NCBI RefSeq assembly: GCF_020736365.1
Contig: NZ_CP085988.1
Location: forward strand, 1,308,001 to 1,372,000
DNA length: 64,000 nt
DNA from: Clostridium sp. M62/1
GTDB taxonomy: Bacteria > Bacillota > Clostridia > Lachnospirales > Lachnospiraceae
Direction of reading: 5' to 3'
The notes under the pieces: model-generated
The model's database searches: none
What the model saw: only the letters and a program-made list of their open reading frames with translations
Told to the model about the DNA's origin: nothing
Made by a program: the position numbers and the translations under genes
In this document: piece after piece, positions 43,370 through 51,635 of the stretch
Position numbering within the stretch: position 1 is the first letter of the stretch
How the letters are laid out: each line of letters opens with the position of its first letter

Positions 43370-43398
43370 TTGATAAAATATTTTCTCTGTGATAAGAT
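43370..43398 (+). promoter_or_regulatory. Promoter of the wzz-like gene
   Basis: TTGATA (43370-43375) and TAAGAT (43393-43398) are 17 bp apart, 35 bp before the ATG at 43433. GAGGAGG lies at 43420-43426. Confidence 0.8.
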
Positions 43399-43432
43399 GG
43401 ATAACATAGCATGTACAATGAGGAGGTTTACC

Positions 43433-44875
43433 ATGGATTCCTATCAGAATTATGAACAGGAAATTGATCTGAAGGATTTGATGTTCGCCGTGCTTCGCAG
43501 ATGGCGTCCTATCATCCTGATTGCGATCATTTTCGCCCTTCTTCTGGGAGGCTTTAAGGCAGTCAGAGGTTTGGGACAGATGAAGGATGCAGAGTATGTT
43601 GCATCGAAACAGCAGGAATATGACAACAGCATGGATCAGTATGAAATGTCAAAGGAACGCCTGGAAAAGGAGATTGAAAATATCAAGGCGAGTCTGGAAA
43701 GCCAGAATGATTATATGGAAAATTCTGTTCTGATGAATATTAACCCATATGATGAGTATACGACAGCCGTATCATTTTACGTGGCTACCGATTACCAGAT
43801 TATGCCTGGCATGGCCTACCAGAACCCCAACACAGCTTCCAGCATTATGGCAGCCTATATGTCCATGATCCAGAGCGGAGAGATGTACAATTATGTGTTA
43901 AAGAAAATGGAGCCGTCCCTGGAGCTTCGTTACCTGCAGGAGCTGGTGACAGTAGAGCCTGATTATGACAACAATATGTTCAATGTCCGTGTAATCAGCA
44001 GTACAGAGGAGGGGGCAGAGCAGATTATGTCCCTGATCATGGAATCTCTGAACGAATATCAGGCCGTGATAACCCAGAAAATAGGCCCTCATACACTTAA
44101 CATGATTCAGGATACAGGCGCTGCAGGTCCATCGGCAGCTCCCGGCGGTGAGATGAGTCAGACACCGGAGGTGTACACTACCGTAGATCTGGAGCTTGAG
44201 AAAAAGCAGCAGGATCAGTCTGCCAGAACACAAACTCTGAACCAGAGTCTCACAGATAAAACAAAGGAACTGAATGAGCTGAAGGAACCGGCCAATACAC
44301 TGCCCAGCACAGGGAGCGCGCTGAAATCGGCTGTGAAATATGGAGTGCTTGGCGGAGTCCTGGGCGCATTCTTAGCTGTATTTTTTATCTGCGTCTCATT
44401 TCTGATGAGCGACAAGCTGGCAAATGACAGAGAGCTTCGCCGCCGCTATGGCCTTATGGTGCTCGGTGTATTTGACAGCGGGGAGAAAAAGGGCCTGTTT
44501 GCTTTTGTAGACCGATTTATAGACCGCATGGAGGGAACGGCAGCCAGAAAAATGAGCAGCGCGCAGGCCTGCAGCGTGGTAGCTGCCAATGTGATGAACT
44601 ATGCAGGAGAGGCAAAGCAGATCCTGCTTGTCACATCCACAGATGCGGGAGTGCTTGATACAGTGAATGAAGAGCTGTCAGCTGTCCTTCCCTCCCTCAC
44701 GCTGACTTCCGGAGGAAATCTGGACAGGGAGGCAGAGGCGATAAGGAAGGCCGCGTCCTGTGATGCCGTAATCCTGGTAGAGAAGAGAAAGGAGTCCTCC
44801 TTCACGGGAATCGAGAGGGAGCTTGAGATTGTGAAGAGCCTTGACAAAAAGATTTTAGGCTGCGTTGTCCTCTAA
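43433..44875 (+). CDS. Wzz-type chain-length regulator with degenerate BY-kinase-like C-terminus
   Basis: 480 residues. A first transmembrane helix (about 25-45) follows IDLKDLMFAVLRRW. A long coiled extracytoplasmic part (about 50-300) ends with the P-rich ANTLPSTGSALKSAV segment before a second helix (about 305-330), as in Wzz/CapA proteins. The cytoplasmic tail (about 335-480) resembles the CapB tyrosine-kinase fold (QILLVTSTDAG, CDAVILVEK, KKILGCVVL). It lacks Walker A (the GKT position) and a tyrosine cluster, so it should not be a kinase. It likely sets polymer length in the membrane. The ATG at 43433 has GAGGAGG upstream; the frame from 43370 contains the promoter. Confidence 0.85.
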   Translation: MDSYQNYEQEIDLKDLMFAVLRRWRPIILIAIIFALLLGGFKAVRGLGQMKDAEYVASKQQEYDNSMDQYEMSKERLEKEIENIKASLESQNDYMENSVLMNINPYDEYTTAVSFYVATDYQIMPGMAYQNPNTASSIMAAYMSMIQSGEMYNYVLKKMEPSLELRYLQELVTVEPDYDNNMFNVRVISSTEEGAEQIMSLIMESLNEYQAVITQKIGPHTLNMIQDTGAAGPSAAPGGEMSQTPEVYTTVDLELEKKQQDQSARTQTLNQSLTDKTKELNELKEPANTLPSTGSALKSAVKYGVLGGVLGAFLAVFFICVSFLMSDKLANDRELRRRYGLMVLGVFDSGEKKGLFAFVDRFIDRMEGTAARKMSSAQACSVVAANVMNYAGEAKQILLVTSTDAGVLDTVNEELSAVLPSLTLTSGGNLDREAEAIRKAASCDAVILVEKRKESSFTGIERELEIVKSLDKKILGCVVL

Positions 44876-44976
44876 TAGACGGGCAAAATTTTCAGCAGAC
44901 TGCCAAAAGAGCAGGCGCATCCTCAGGCATCTTCAGCAGGCTGCTCGGCAAGTATCCGTCGAAAGAAGTTTTCTGT

Positions 44977-45084
44977 ATGGCACAGAGCAAAAGTCTGAGA
45001 TTAGGACAGATACAGGAAATTTTGAACGGCGGATACTTTTTTGATCAGCTTCATCAGGTGGAAGGGATGTTATTATCCCAATAA
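44977..45084 (+). CDS. Possible 35-residue small protein
   Basis: The open frame encodes 35 residues beginning MAQSKSLRLGQIQEIL and ending GMLLSQ, with protein-like amphipathic composition. The frame stays open about 35 codons further upstream without a start. No good ribosome site is present. It may be a remnant of a larger gene. The rest of 44876-45212 has nothing clear. Confidence 0.2.
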   Translation: MAQSKSLRLGQIQEILNGGYFFDQLHQVEGMLLSQ

Positions 45085-45212
45085 TGACAATATATTTTGG
45101 GAAAATCAGATTAATCAAGCGATATGTCGAAAATTGCGTCCGAATTCACTTCCATTTTAAGGGAAAATAGGCTATAACTGGATTAGCAATCGCAAAAACA
45201 GGAGGATTAGGG

Positions 45213-45365
45213 ATGGATGCGGTAACACAGACGGAAAATCTGATAAAAGAGGTGGAGAGGCTGAAAAGTGAGAATGAAACTCTTTTCAAAACAGTGCTGC
45301 AGATGAAACAGACACTGGACAGACTGATTATTAAATATATAGAGAACGGAAAGCAGGAAGCGTGA
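45213..45365 (+). CDS. 50-residue coiled-coil protein
   Basis: The frame opens at ATG 45213 with AGGAGG 7 bases upstream (45200-45205), a strong site that supports translation. The product begins MDAVTQTENLIKEVERLKSE and continues as one amphipathic helix with leucine heptads (LIKEVERL, LFKTVLQM, LDRLIIKY), then ends KQEA. There is no membrane segment. The function is unknown. It is convergent with a zinc-ribbon protein that itself has a coiled-coil end, so the two could interact. Confidence 0.6.
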   Translation: MDAVTQTENLIKEVERLKSENETLFKTVLQMKQTLDRLIIKYIENGKQEA

Positions 45366-45536
45366 GAAAAAAGAGGCGAATGGTGCAGAACAGAAATTCT
45401 GCAGGCAAACTTGGAAATTACGATACGAAGAAGAAAAATCCCGGCATCGGCTGTTAGAAGATGAGAAGAAGACTCAGACAGGCGTCTGCCGGATATTTTT
45501 TGCCTGAGAAGCGACGGCATAGGCTGCCGGTATTCG

Positions 45537-45935
45537 TCAGGTCAGCTTTTTGTTTTTCATTGTCAAATCCCAGATAGTAGCGTGCATCCAGGTGACAGTA
45601 TCATTCAGCTTTTTGTTGTCATCACGCAGGCGTTCAACCTCCTGGGTGAGTTCCCGAATCTGTACTGCCTGTTTTGCAATGACTGCGCGGCTGTTATACT
45701 GCCTCTCAGGTTCTGTGATTCTCTGGACAACGGAGCAGTTGGGCACTGCATCGCCCAGGATCTGGCTTCCGATTAATTCATCACGCATCTCATAGTCCAG
45801 ATTCATGAAATTTTGATAAGTCATGGGGAGTTTGGTCATGGAAGCGCTGCACTTAGGGCAGACTGCGTTTTTGGGAAGCTGGTAGTAGGCATAGTAGCCG
45901 CATTGCGAACAGTAGAAAACCGTTAATTCTCTCAT
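45537..45935 (-). CDS. Zinc-ribbon protein with C-terminal coiled coil
   Basis: 132 residues. The N-terminus has a Cys4 ribbon, YCSQCG followed 14 residues later by CPKCS. A middle part is (LPMTYQNFMNLDYEMRD), and a coiled coil follows (about 95-130; QIRELTQEVERLRDDNKKLN). The ATG at 45935 has AGGAGGG upstream; an extension to 45986 covers the ribosome site. I do not recognise a named family; similar short ribbons bind nucleic acid or scaffold proteins. It is monocistronic and convergent with the 50-residue coiled-coil gene. Confidence 0.75.
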   Translation of the reverse strand: MRELTVFYCSQCGYYAYYQLPKNAVCPKCSASMTKLPMTYQNFMNLDYEMRDELIGSQILGDAVPNCSVVQRITEPERQYNSRAVIAKQAVQIRELTQEVERLRDDNKKLNDTVTWMHATIWDLTMKNKKLT

Positions 45936-46297
45936 ATATCCCTCCTGATATTCCTTAGAGCACCTTTGAAAACTCTGTCCTGCCACCCGCTGCGAAGAGA
46001 TATGGCAGATAACAGGGATGAGTCAGCCTTCAGATATACTTTAGCCGTCCTATTAAAAAAACGACAGAAATAACCGAAATATGACTGAAAAATGAAAAAA
46101 ATATAAATTTTGACCCATGCTTTCTGCGGCAGGAGCTGTATCTGATTTTTTCAGGAGGTTTCCCGGGATGCGAAATCAAATATCCGTTCGGCAGCAATCT
46201 GAAAAAAGCGGCCCCGGCAAAGAGTAGGAAAGAGCAGCAGACCTTTACAGCCCGCTGCTTTCCCGCGGCGCTCTCTGCCGGGAAATGGCCGCAAAGC
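45936..46297. other. Intergenic region before the second repeat protein
   Basis: This lies upstream of the zinc-ribbon gene and downstream of the repeat-protein gene. It is AT-rich near 46050-46110 and otherwise without ribosome sites. I see no supported gene. Confidence 0.4.
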
Positions 46298-46328
46298 AGG
46301 AGAGGCGCTGCAGCGGCAGCCCTCTCCT
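46298..46328 (-). terminator. Hairpin after the second repeat protein
   Basis: AGGAGAGG-C-GCTGC pairs with GCAGC-C-CTCTCCT around a 4-base loop, directly after the minus-strand stop codon. The U-tract is poor. Confidence 0.65.
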
Positions 46329-46351
46329 GTTGAACGGATGACTTATATATT

Positions 46352-47716
46352 TTACTGGATGATTCCCTCTGTGTCAACTGTCCATACCGTATCGTTGGAA
46401 TCTTTGTAGTCTCTGAAGCCCTTTCCAAGCTCTGGCTTGGCATCAGAGGTGGAAGAGGCGGAGGATTTCTGGATCGTACCGCTGGTGTTTACCAGATAAG
46501 TCTTGTCTCCGGCCTGAACCGGCTCATAGCGGAGCTCCGGATCTGCCTTTTTCATAAGGCCTCCTGCATAGACACGGTTGTCCTTCTCACCGGTGTAACC
46601 CTGTCCCTTCTTGGAACCGCTCGGATAGAAGTACCAGATCTGGTTTTCCTCCAAATCTTCATCGTAGATCGTCTGCTTGCCTGTCTTCATGATACCGTCG
46701 TCGCCGAAGTAGTAATTGGCCTCTGTGCCGTCCTTAGTTGTGAGTTTCTGAAGTCCCGTCTGCATCTCTCCTTTTTCATTAAAGGCATAGCGCTCGGAAT
46801 TGATATTGAAGAGTTCCAGACCTTCGGTCTCAGAGTAGTAGGGTTTTCCGTCCTTAAAGTAGAAGTAGTATTCCTCGCCCTCCTCGCTGATTCCTTCCAC
46901 ACCCTCGATAACATACCATCCGGAGGCACGCTTTCCGCCCAGCTCCTTATCGTAGTATCGATAGTCAGCCAGAGGATTCGAAGCAGAACTGCCGCCTTCC
47001 TCACCGTCAGAAGAGCCGCCTGCAGTATCCGACACCTTTACCCAGCCGGTCTGCATCTGTCCGTCTTTAAAGGTATAGTAGAAGCCGTCGATTTTTCTGT
47101 CAATCTGATCTTTTACGAGTTTTCCGTCCTGATCAAAGTAGCACCAGATCCCCTCGTCGTCGGTATCCTCAGTGATCTCCTCGAGAAGCACCCAGCCTGT
47201 TCTTCTGGCTCCGTCATTCTCGGCGCCCAGATAGTAGGTTTCGCCGTCCAGTTCAAGAAGGCCTGTCTGCATGATGCCGTCGCCGTCAAAATAGTACCAG
47301 TTATTATTCACAGACATCCATTTGGAAGTTACAATCTTTCCGTTTTTGTCAAAGTAGTTCCACTCTGTATCAGCGGCAGAGTCAGGGGAATCATAGGTTT
47401 CCTCTCCCTCAGGGGATACCCATTTATTTTTAACCATCTTTCCGTCGCCGTCAACATAGTATTCATCCACCCTCTCATTGACAGTCACATCACCGTCGTC
47501 ATTGAGGTAATACCAGTCATTTCCGCGCTTCTTCCAGGTGTTGGACTCCATGTATCCGTCCTCATCGTAGAAGTGCCAGCCCCCATCTTCTTCAACCCAT
47601 CCGTTTTCAGCAGCGTAGGCTTCCATTAAAAAACTGCTTCTCATCACATTGGGTGCAGACACAGCCATCATGGCAGCAGCAGATAACACAGCGATCAGTT
47701 TGGTTGTTTTTCTCAT
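46352..47716 (-). CDS. Secreted choline-binding-type repeat protein, second copy
   Basis: 454 residues. The signal peptide starts MRKTTKLIAVLSAAAMMAVS, almost that of the gene at 31934. GW-type repeats follow (WHFYDEDGYM, WYYLNDDGDV, WYYFDGDGIMQTG, CYFDQDGKLV, YTFKDGQMQTGW), and acidic inserts and a Ser/Gly linker are also present. The late GYTGEKDN segment is shared with the first copy. No enzyme domain is seen. The codon bias is milder than in the first copy. A strong AAGGAGAG site precedes the ATG, with a promoter at 47781-47809. It lies inside the polysaccharide locus and may attach to phosphocholine-bearing polymer. Confidence 0.87.
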   Translation of the reverse strand: MRKTTKLIAVLSAAAMMAVSAPNVMRSSFLMEAYAAENGWVEEDGGWHFYDEDGYMESNTWKKRGNDWYYLNDDGDVTVNERVDEYYVDGDGKMVKNKWVSPEGEETYDSPDSAADTEWNYFDKNGKIVTSKWMSVNNNWYYFDGDGIMQTGLLELDGETYYLGAENDGARRTGWVLLEEITEDTDDEGIWCYFDQDGKLVKDQIDRKIDGFYYTFKDGQMQTGWVKVSDTAGGSSDGEEGGSSASNPLADYRYYDKELGGKRASGWYVIEGVEGISEEGEEYYFYFKDGKPYYSETEGLELFNINSERYAFNEKGEMQTGLQKLTTKDGTEANYYFGDDGIMKTGKQTIYDEDLEENQIWYFYPSGSKKGQGYTGEKDNRVYAGGLMKKADPELRYEPVQAGDKTYLVNTSGTIQKSSASSTSDAKPELGKGFRDYKDSNDTVWTVDTEGIIQ

Positions 47717-47780
47717 TTAACAATCTCTCCTTTTTCATGAATGGTGTTTTTTGAAAATCCATCGTTGCATTACGGTGCTT

Positions 47781-47809
47781 ATTATAGCGTGCCGTTTCGG
47801 GCTTTGAAA
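47781..47809 (-). promoter_or_regulatory. Promoter of the second repeat protein
   Basis: On the minus strand TTTCAA (47809-47804) and TATAAT (47786-47781) are 17 bp apart, 65 bp before the ATG. The remaining 47810-48071 is purine-rich with no supported gene. Confidence 0.6.
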
Positions 47810-48071
47810 GTGCAGGTTGCTGGAAGGAATGGAAGGTGAGGGAAGCGATAGGCGGACAGTGGAAGAGAGCGGGCAGCAGAACTGGAAAGAGTTCGCCCGG
47901 AGATAAGAAGTCTGCCGCGGAAAAAAGCCTTAAAAACTGGGTTTTCCGGGGAGAAGGCCGGAAACATAGGGGTCAGGGGCACAGGAAACGGAGGGAGAAT
48001 GTGGCAGGAAGAAAAATGAGAAGGATTCCGGGAGAGAGGTGAAAGAAGGGCCGGTCTGGTGAGGAAAAATG

Positions 48072-48110
48072 AAAAAAAGCCGTCACAGCTCTGCGGCAGA
48101 GCCATGACGG
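48072..48110 (-). terminator. Intrinsic terminator of the cytidylyltransferase/HAD/aldolase operon
   Basis: On the minus strand CCGTCA-N2-GCTCTG pairs with CAGAGC-N2-TGACGG around a short loop, followed by CTTTTTTTC. Confidence 0.9.
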
Positions 48111-48213
48111 TCCGGGCTGCAGAACGCAGCCGTTCACTGTTCAGAAGAAATTTCGCCTTATGCCAGATAAAGCGCTCTGCGCGGCGAGCACCCTCTGGAG
48201 GATACCGGCTTTG

Positions 48214-49821
48214 TTATTCGGCATACCAGGAATCTGTAACAAAGTCCACAGTCAAGCTGTCCTGGAGTTTTTTCAGAACTTCCTTTACATAGGTGTTCAG
48301 ATTCATGGATTTTTCTTTTCCGATCCGGTAGTCCATATCGGCGTTAAAATAATTTTCACCGCCCACGCTGTAGCCGTCAAAACCGGCGCAGGATACGCGG
48401 GAAACCCCTGTCTTCACGAGGACGTTCAGGAGCATGACAAAGGAGTTGTCTATGATTTCCGCATTCCTGTCGATGAGAGAGCTGTAGTTCAGGGTGTAAT
48501 CAAAGCTGCCCTTTACATTGGTCACATTGGAGGTGGCGATTACCTTTACGATAGAGCCGCCCTGCTGCTTTAGCTCTAAGAGCCGTGTTCCCAGCTGCAC
48601 GTACCGCCTGGAATTGCTCAGGAAGGCGAAATCCACGGGGATATCATCCGGGATATAGTTAACCGAGATGACAATGGGATGGTTTTCGCGGATGAACTGG
48701 TCAATGCGGCTCCTCTGAAGCTCCATATTCCGCCCAGGACCCAGGAGAAGGAGAGTTTTTCCTGCCCACTGGTCGGACAGCTTTTTTAAGTCCTCCCCGT
48801 CGCTGCACTCCATATTCTGATAGCTCAGATACAGGCTTTCAATATAATCTTTGTCGTACATGAGCTTTTTCTCAGGTTCAATCCGGTCGAGAATTACATT
48901 TAAGGATTTCAGGGACAGCGTGTGCTTGTCCATCAGGAATTTGACGTAGTTTGGATGACAGTTGTTGGAAGCCGCAATATAGAAGAAAAGACTGTAGCCC
49001 CAGGGACTTTTCTCGAAAAACGGCATAATATTGATGTCGATGGCCTCTAACATCTGGCTGGTGTCATAGGATTTTCCGTAGAGGGCGTTCATGTGCATGG
49101 AAATCAGCTCAATGGGAAGATTTCCGGCGCTCTTTCCCATGCCGTAGAGAGAGGCGTCCACGAGAACCGTGCGGTCTACCGGCTTGCTCAGCATTTCCAT
49201 GCTGTTGGCATATGCCATCTGGAAATTGTTGTGGGAGTGGTAGCCGATGGAGATCTCGGGATTTAAGTTGTGGTCGAGGATCTCAAAGTAGTGCAGAAGG
49301 CTGCTCTGGTGCAGAAGTCCGTAGGTATCCACCATGGAGAGGGCGTAGGGATTCAGCTCGTTGACCAGATCGATGAGATCGAGAAGTTCTCTGTCAGAAT
49401 AGCTGGTGATGGAGACGGCCTGCACGAATACCTGGTAGCCAAGAGCCTTCACCTGGGTGCAGAAGGCCAGGGCTTCTCTCATCACCTGCTTTTTGAAAAT
49501 TACACGGATGCCGTCGAGACAGCTCTCGCTGCAGGGAGAGAGGTGCTCGATGGAGCAGGTTCCGTAATCGATCATGCCCACCAGCATGGTGCTGCCCTTG
49601 TCCAGATGACCGAACAGGCGGTCTGCGCTGGCAGTGTCGGGCATGATTGTGCGGTTTCTGTCAAAGGGACGCCGTTCGTCCAGAAAGCCGATCTCGAGAA
49701 TGTCGACGCCTGAGCTGATCAGGCGCTCGAAGATGCTTACCATGCTGTCGTGTCCAAAGTTCCAGTCATTGACATAGCCTCCGTCGCGGAGGGTGCAGTC
49801 AAGAAGTTTTACCTGTTTCAT
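48214..49821 (-). CDS. HMGL-like (DRE-TIM) aldolase with extra C-terminal domain
   Basis: 535 residues. The first about 300 residues form a DRE-TIM metallolyase barrel: LDCTLRDGGYVNDW (R12, D13), DILEIGFLDER, and the metal ligands in GYHSHNN (H195, H197). Family enzymes catalyse aldol-type condensation or cleavage with 2-keto acids. Residues about 345-535 are a second, Rossmann-like domain (GKTLLLLGPGRN, PIVISVNYIPDDIP, DFAFLSNSRRY) that I cannot assign; it recalls MptE/GT-like folds. It is the third gene of a minus-strand unit after a KdsB-like cytidylyltransferase and a HAD phosphatase. It probably builds the carbon skeleton that is later dephosphorylated and activated with CMP. Confidence 0.82.
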   Translation of the reverse strand: MKQVKLLDCTLRDGGYVNDWNFGHDSMVSIFERLISSGVDILEIGFLDERRPFDRNRTIMPDTASADRLFGHLDKGSTMLVGMIDYGTCSIEHLSPCSESCLDGIRVIFKKQVMREALAFCTQVKALGYQVFVQAVSITSYSDRELLDLIDLVNELNPYALSMVDTYGLLHQSSLLHYFEILDHNLNPEISIGYHSHNNFQMAYANSMEMLSKPVDRTVLVDASLYGMGKSAGNLPIELISMHMNALYGKSYDTSQMLEAIDINIMPFFEKSPWGYSLFFYIAASNNCHPNYVKFLMDKHTLSLKSLNVILDRIEPEKKLMYDKDYIESLYLSYQNMECSDGEDLKKLSDQWAGKTLLLLGPGRNMELQRSRIDQFIRENHPIVISVNYIPDDIPVDFAFLSNSRRYVQLGTRLLELKQQGGSIVKVIATSNVTNVKGSFDYTLNYSSLIDRNAEIIDNSFVMLLNVLVKTGVSRVSCAGFDGYSVGGENYFNADMDYRIGKEKSMNLNTYVKEVLKKLQDSLTVDFVTDSWYAE

Positions 49822-49848
49822 GTATGTCTGTCCTTTCTTCAGATACTA

Positions 49849-50508
49849 TTATAGATGTGCCGCTCCGAGAAACTCTGCGATCTCGGACACCCGGTCTGCC
49901 GTAAACACGGGGGAGTAGCGTTCCTCCCACTCTTTTTTTGTCTTGGGGCCAAAGCCGAAGGTGACAGCCATGAAATCAGTGCCGGCTGCCTTCGCTCCGC
50001 CTGCGTCGGAGGCGGTATCCCCGATGAGAAGCGCTTCCTTCGGGGAAAGATTCAGTCCGTCGAGACATTTGTGCAGTACATCAACCTTCTGCATCTTGCT
50101 GGCAAAATCGCTGCCGCAGATGAGATCACAGCGCTCTGCGATGCCGAAATGTTCGAGGATCGTGAGGGCATAGTCCTCCCGCTTCAGAGTGGCCACCCCG
50201 ATTAAAAATCCCTGGCTCTTCAGGCGCTCGAGAAGAGGGAGAATTCCGTCGTAGGGGCGCGCCTTGAGGAGATCCACATTCTTATACTGGTCGCGGAACA
50301 CTGCCGTGGCCCGGTCAGCCTCGGCGTCATCCAGTCCGTAGTGTTCCATCAGGGAACGCTTGACCGGAGGGCCGATAAAGGTCAGAAGTGTTTCCTCGGG
50401 AAGCTCCCTGTAGCCCATGGTTTTTATGGTGTGACGGACGCTGGATAAAACCCCCTCGGAAGTGTCGAGAAGGGTACCGTCCAGGTCGAAAATAATTCCT
50501 CTGTACAT
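49849..50508 (-). CDS. HAD-superfamily phosphatase
   Basis: 219 residues from the ATG at 50508, which has GGAGG upstream; the longer frame overlaps the upstream gene and is not likely. HAD motifs are clear: FDLDGTLLDT (nucleophile and acid aspartates), VATLK (motif II), K in SKMQKVDVL (motif III) and IGDTASDAGGA (motif IV). A C1-type cap lies between. Phosphoglycolate phosphatase-like members remove phosphate from small sugar or acid phosphates. Between a cytidylyltransferase and an aldolase it would act as Kdo8P or NeuNAc-9P phosphatases do, freeing the acid before CMP transfer. It is 64 bp after the cytidylyltransferase and 27 bp before the aldolase. Confidence 0.9.
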   Translation of the reverse strand: MYRGIIFDLDGTLLDTSEGVLSSVRHTIKTMGYRELPEETLLTFIGPPVKRSLMEHYGLDDAEADRATAVFRDQYKNVDLLKARPYDGILPLLERLKSQGFLIGVATLKREDYALTILEHFGIAERCDLICGSDFASKMQKVDVLHKCLDGLNLSPKEALLIGDTASDAGGAKAAGTDFMAVTFGFGPKTKKEWEERYSPVFTADRVSEIAEFLGAAHL

Positions 50509-50572
50509 GTGGTTTAGTCCTCCGTAAAATAAAATCTGTGTGAGGGGAAGCCGCCGTTTCGGCAGCTCCCAC

Positions 50573-51355
50573 TCAGCCGGATGTGAGCATCCGGCTGACC
50601 TCGGCCAGATCCTTTCTCGTGTCCACGGACAGAGAAGGATGGCCTGTATCGACGAAAAAGACGGGAACGCCTTTTTCCATAAAGCGCAGCAGATCACATT
50701 CCTCGATGGTTTCAAGGATTCCCCTCGGCGTTTCCTCAAAAAAGCGAAGGGCTTCCCGGGTGTAGACGCCGATACTTGCAAATTTCCTGTAGGTGAAATT
50801 TAAACTCCCCTTGGGGTAGGGGATGGGAAATCTCGAGGTGTAGAGTCCCACGCCGAAATCTCCGCATACCACCTTGATGTTGGTGGTGTCCATAGCCTCT
50901 GCCGGCGAAGAGACAGGCGCCATGGCGTTTACCACAAACAGGCCGGAGCGGACGCCTGCGGCAAGCTCCTCCCTTCCGGGGAAAAGCGGCTCTGGGGACT
51001 GGATTAGCTTCAGGGCCCGGCGGACGGTGGAGTCAATGTCACTGCCGGTCAGAAGAGGTTCATCCCCTCCGATCATCACGTGGAGGCTGGCATCCGTTTT
51101 CTTTGCTGCCTCACAGAGACGGGAGGTGGGATTTTCATGATCCGGGCTGGTCATCAGGACGGGGATTCCCTCCTGGCGGCAGGCTTCCTCGATCAGCGGA
51201 CTTTCAGTGGCCACAAAAAGCTCCGTCAGCAGCCGGGAGCGGGAGGCCTGCTCAAACACCCGAAACAGCATGGGACGCCCCTCCAGCATAGCCAGAGGCT
51301 TTCCGGGAAAACGGGATGAGCCGTACCGTGCCGGGATAATGCCTGTAATTTTCAT
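50573..51355 (-). CDS. KdsB-like CMP-sugar-acid cytidylyltransferase
   Basis: 260 residues. It matches the 3-deoxy-manno-octulosonate cytidylyltransferase family: IIPARYGSSRFPGKPLA at the start (nucleotide-binding), ATES, GGDEPLLTG (metal-binding Asp), FPIPYPKGS, and the late HPSLSVDTRKDL. Such enzymes make CMP-linked ulosonic acids from CTP. A Gram-positive has no lipid A-Kdo, so the acceptor must be another acid sugar or analogue. It is the first gene of the minus-strand unit, and is divergent from the ThDP enzyme across 280 bp. AAAGGCTGG precedes the ATG. Confidence 0.88.
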   Translation of the reverse strand: MKITGIIPARYGSSRFPGKPLAMLEGRPMLFRVFEQASRSRLLTELFVATESPLIEEACRQEGIPVLMTSPDHENPTSRLCEAAKKTDASLHVMIGGDEPLLTGSDIDSTVRRALKLIQSPEPLFPGREELAAGVRSGLFVVNAMAPVSSPAEAMDTTNIKVVCGDFGVGLYTSRFPIPYPKGSLNFTYRKFASIGVYTREALRFFEETPRGILETIEECDLLRFMEKGVPVFFVDTGHPSLSVDTRKDLAEVSRMLTSG

Positions 51356-51492
51356 AAAATTTACCAGCCTTTCTCAAAATCTTATTTCATTATTATAAAA
51401 AGAATCATGGTAAAACACAAGACAAAGTGGCAAAATACCGGAAATATCGGAGAAATGTAAGAAAAAGTTTAATAGGCATTTACGGGAAAGTG

Positions 51493-51501
51493 TGATATAC
51501 T
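51493..51501 (+). promoter_or_regulatory. Extended -10 promoter for the ThDP-enzyme operon
   Basis: TGATATACT (TG-N-TATACT) at 51493-51501 gives a leader of about 130 nt. It lies in the 280-bp divergent region with the cytidylyltransferase gene. Confidence 0.6.
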
Positions 51502-51635
51502 GAGCGTGGGTTTTCAGAAACTTAATACTTTGTTAACATAACTGTAAAATATATAGCCTGTGTAAATTTCAGGAAAAGAAACGGAAAAAATTTACAAGCT
51601 GCAGGGAAATAAGAAGAGAGTGAGGAGAAGCGCGA

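Noticed and set aside
47836..48042. 68-codon plus-strand frame rich in Arg, Lys and Gly
   Set aside because: No ribosome site; composition follows the purine-rich DNA only.
50509..50781. Longer start for the HAD phosphatase
   Set aside because: The extension overlaps the upstream cytidylyltransferase gene in another frame, while GGAGG lies right before the ATG at 50508.
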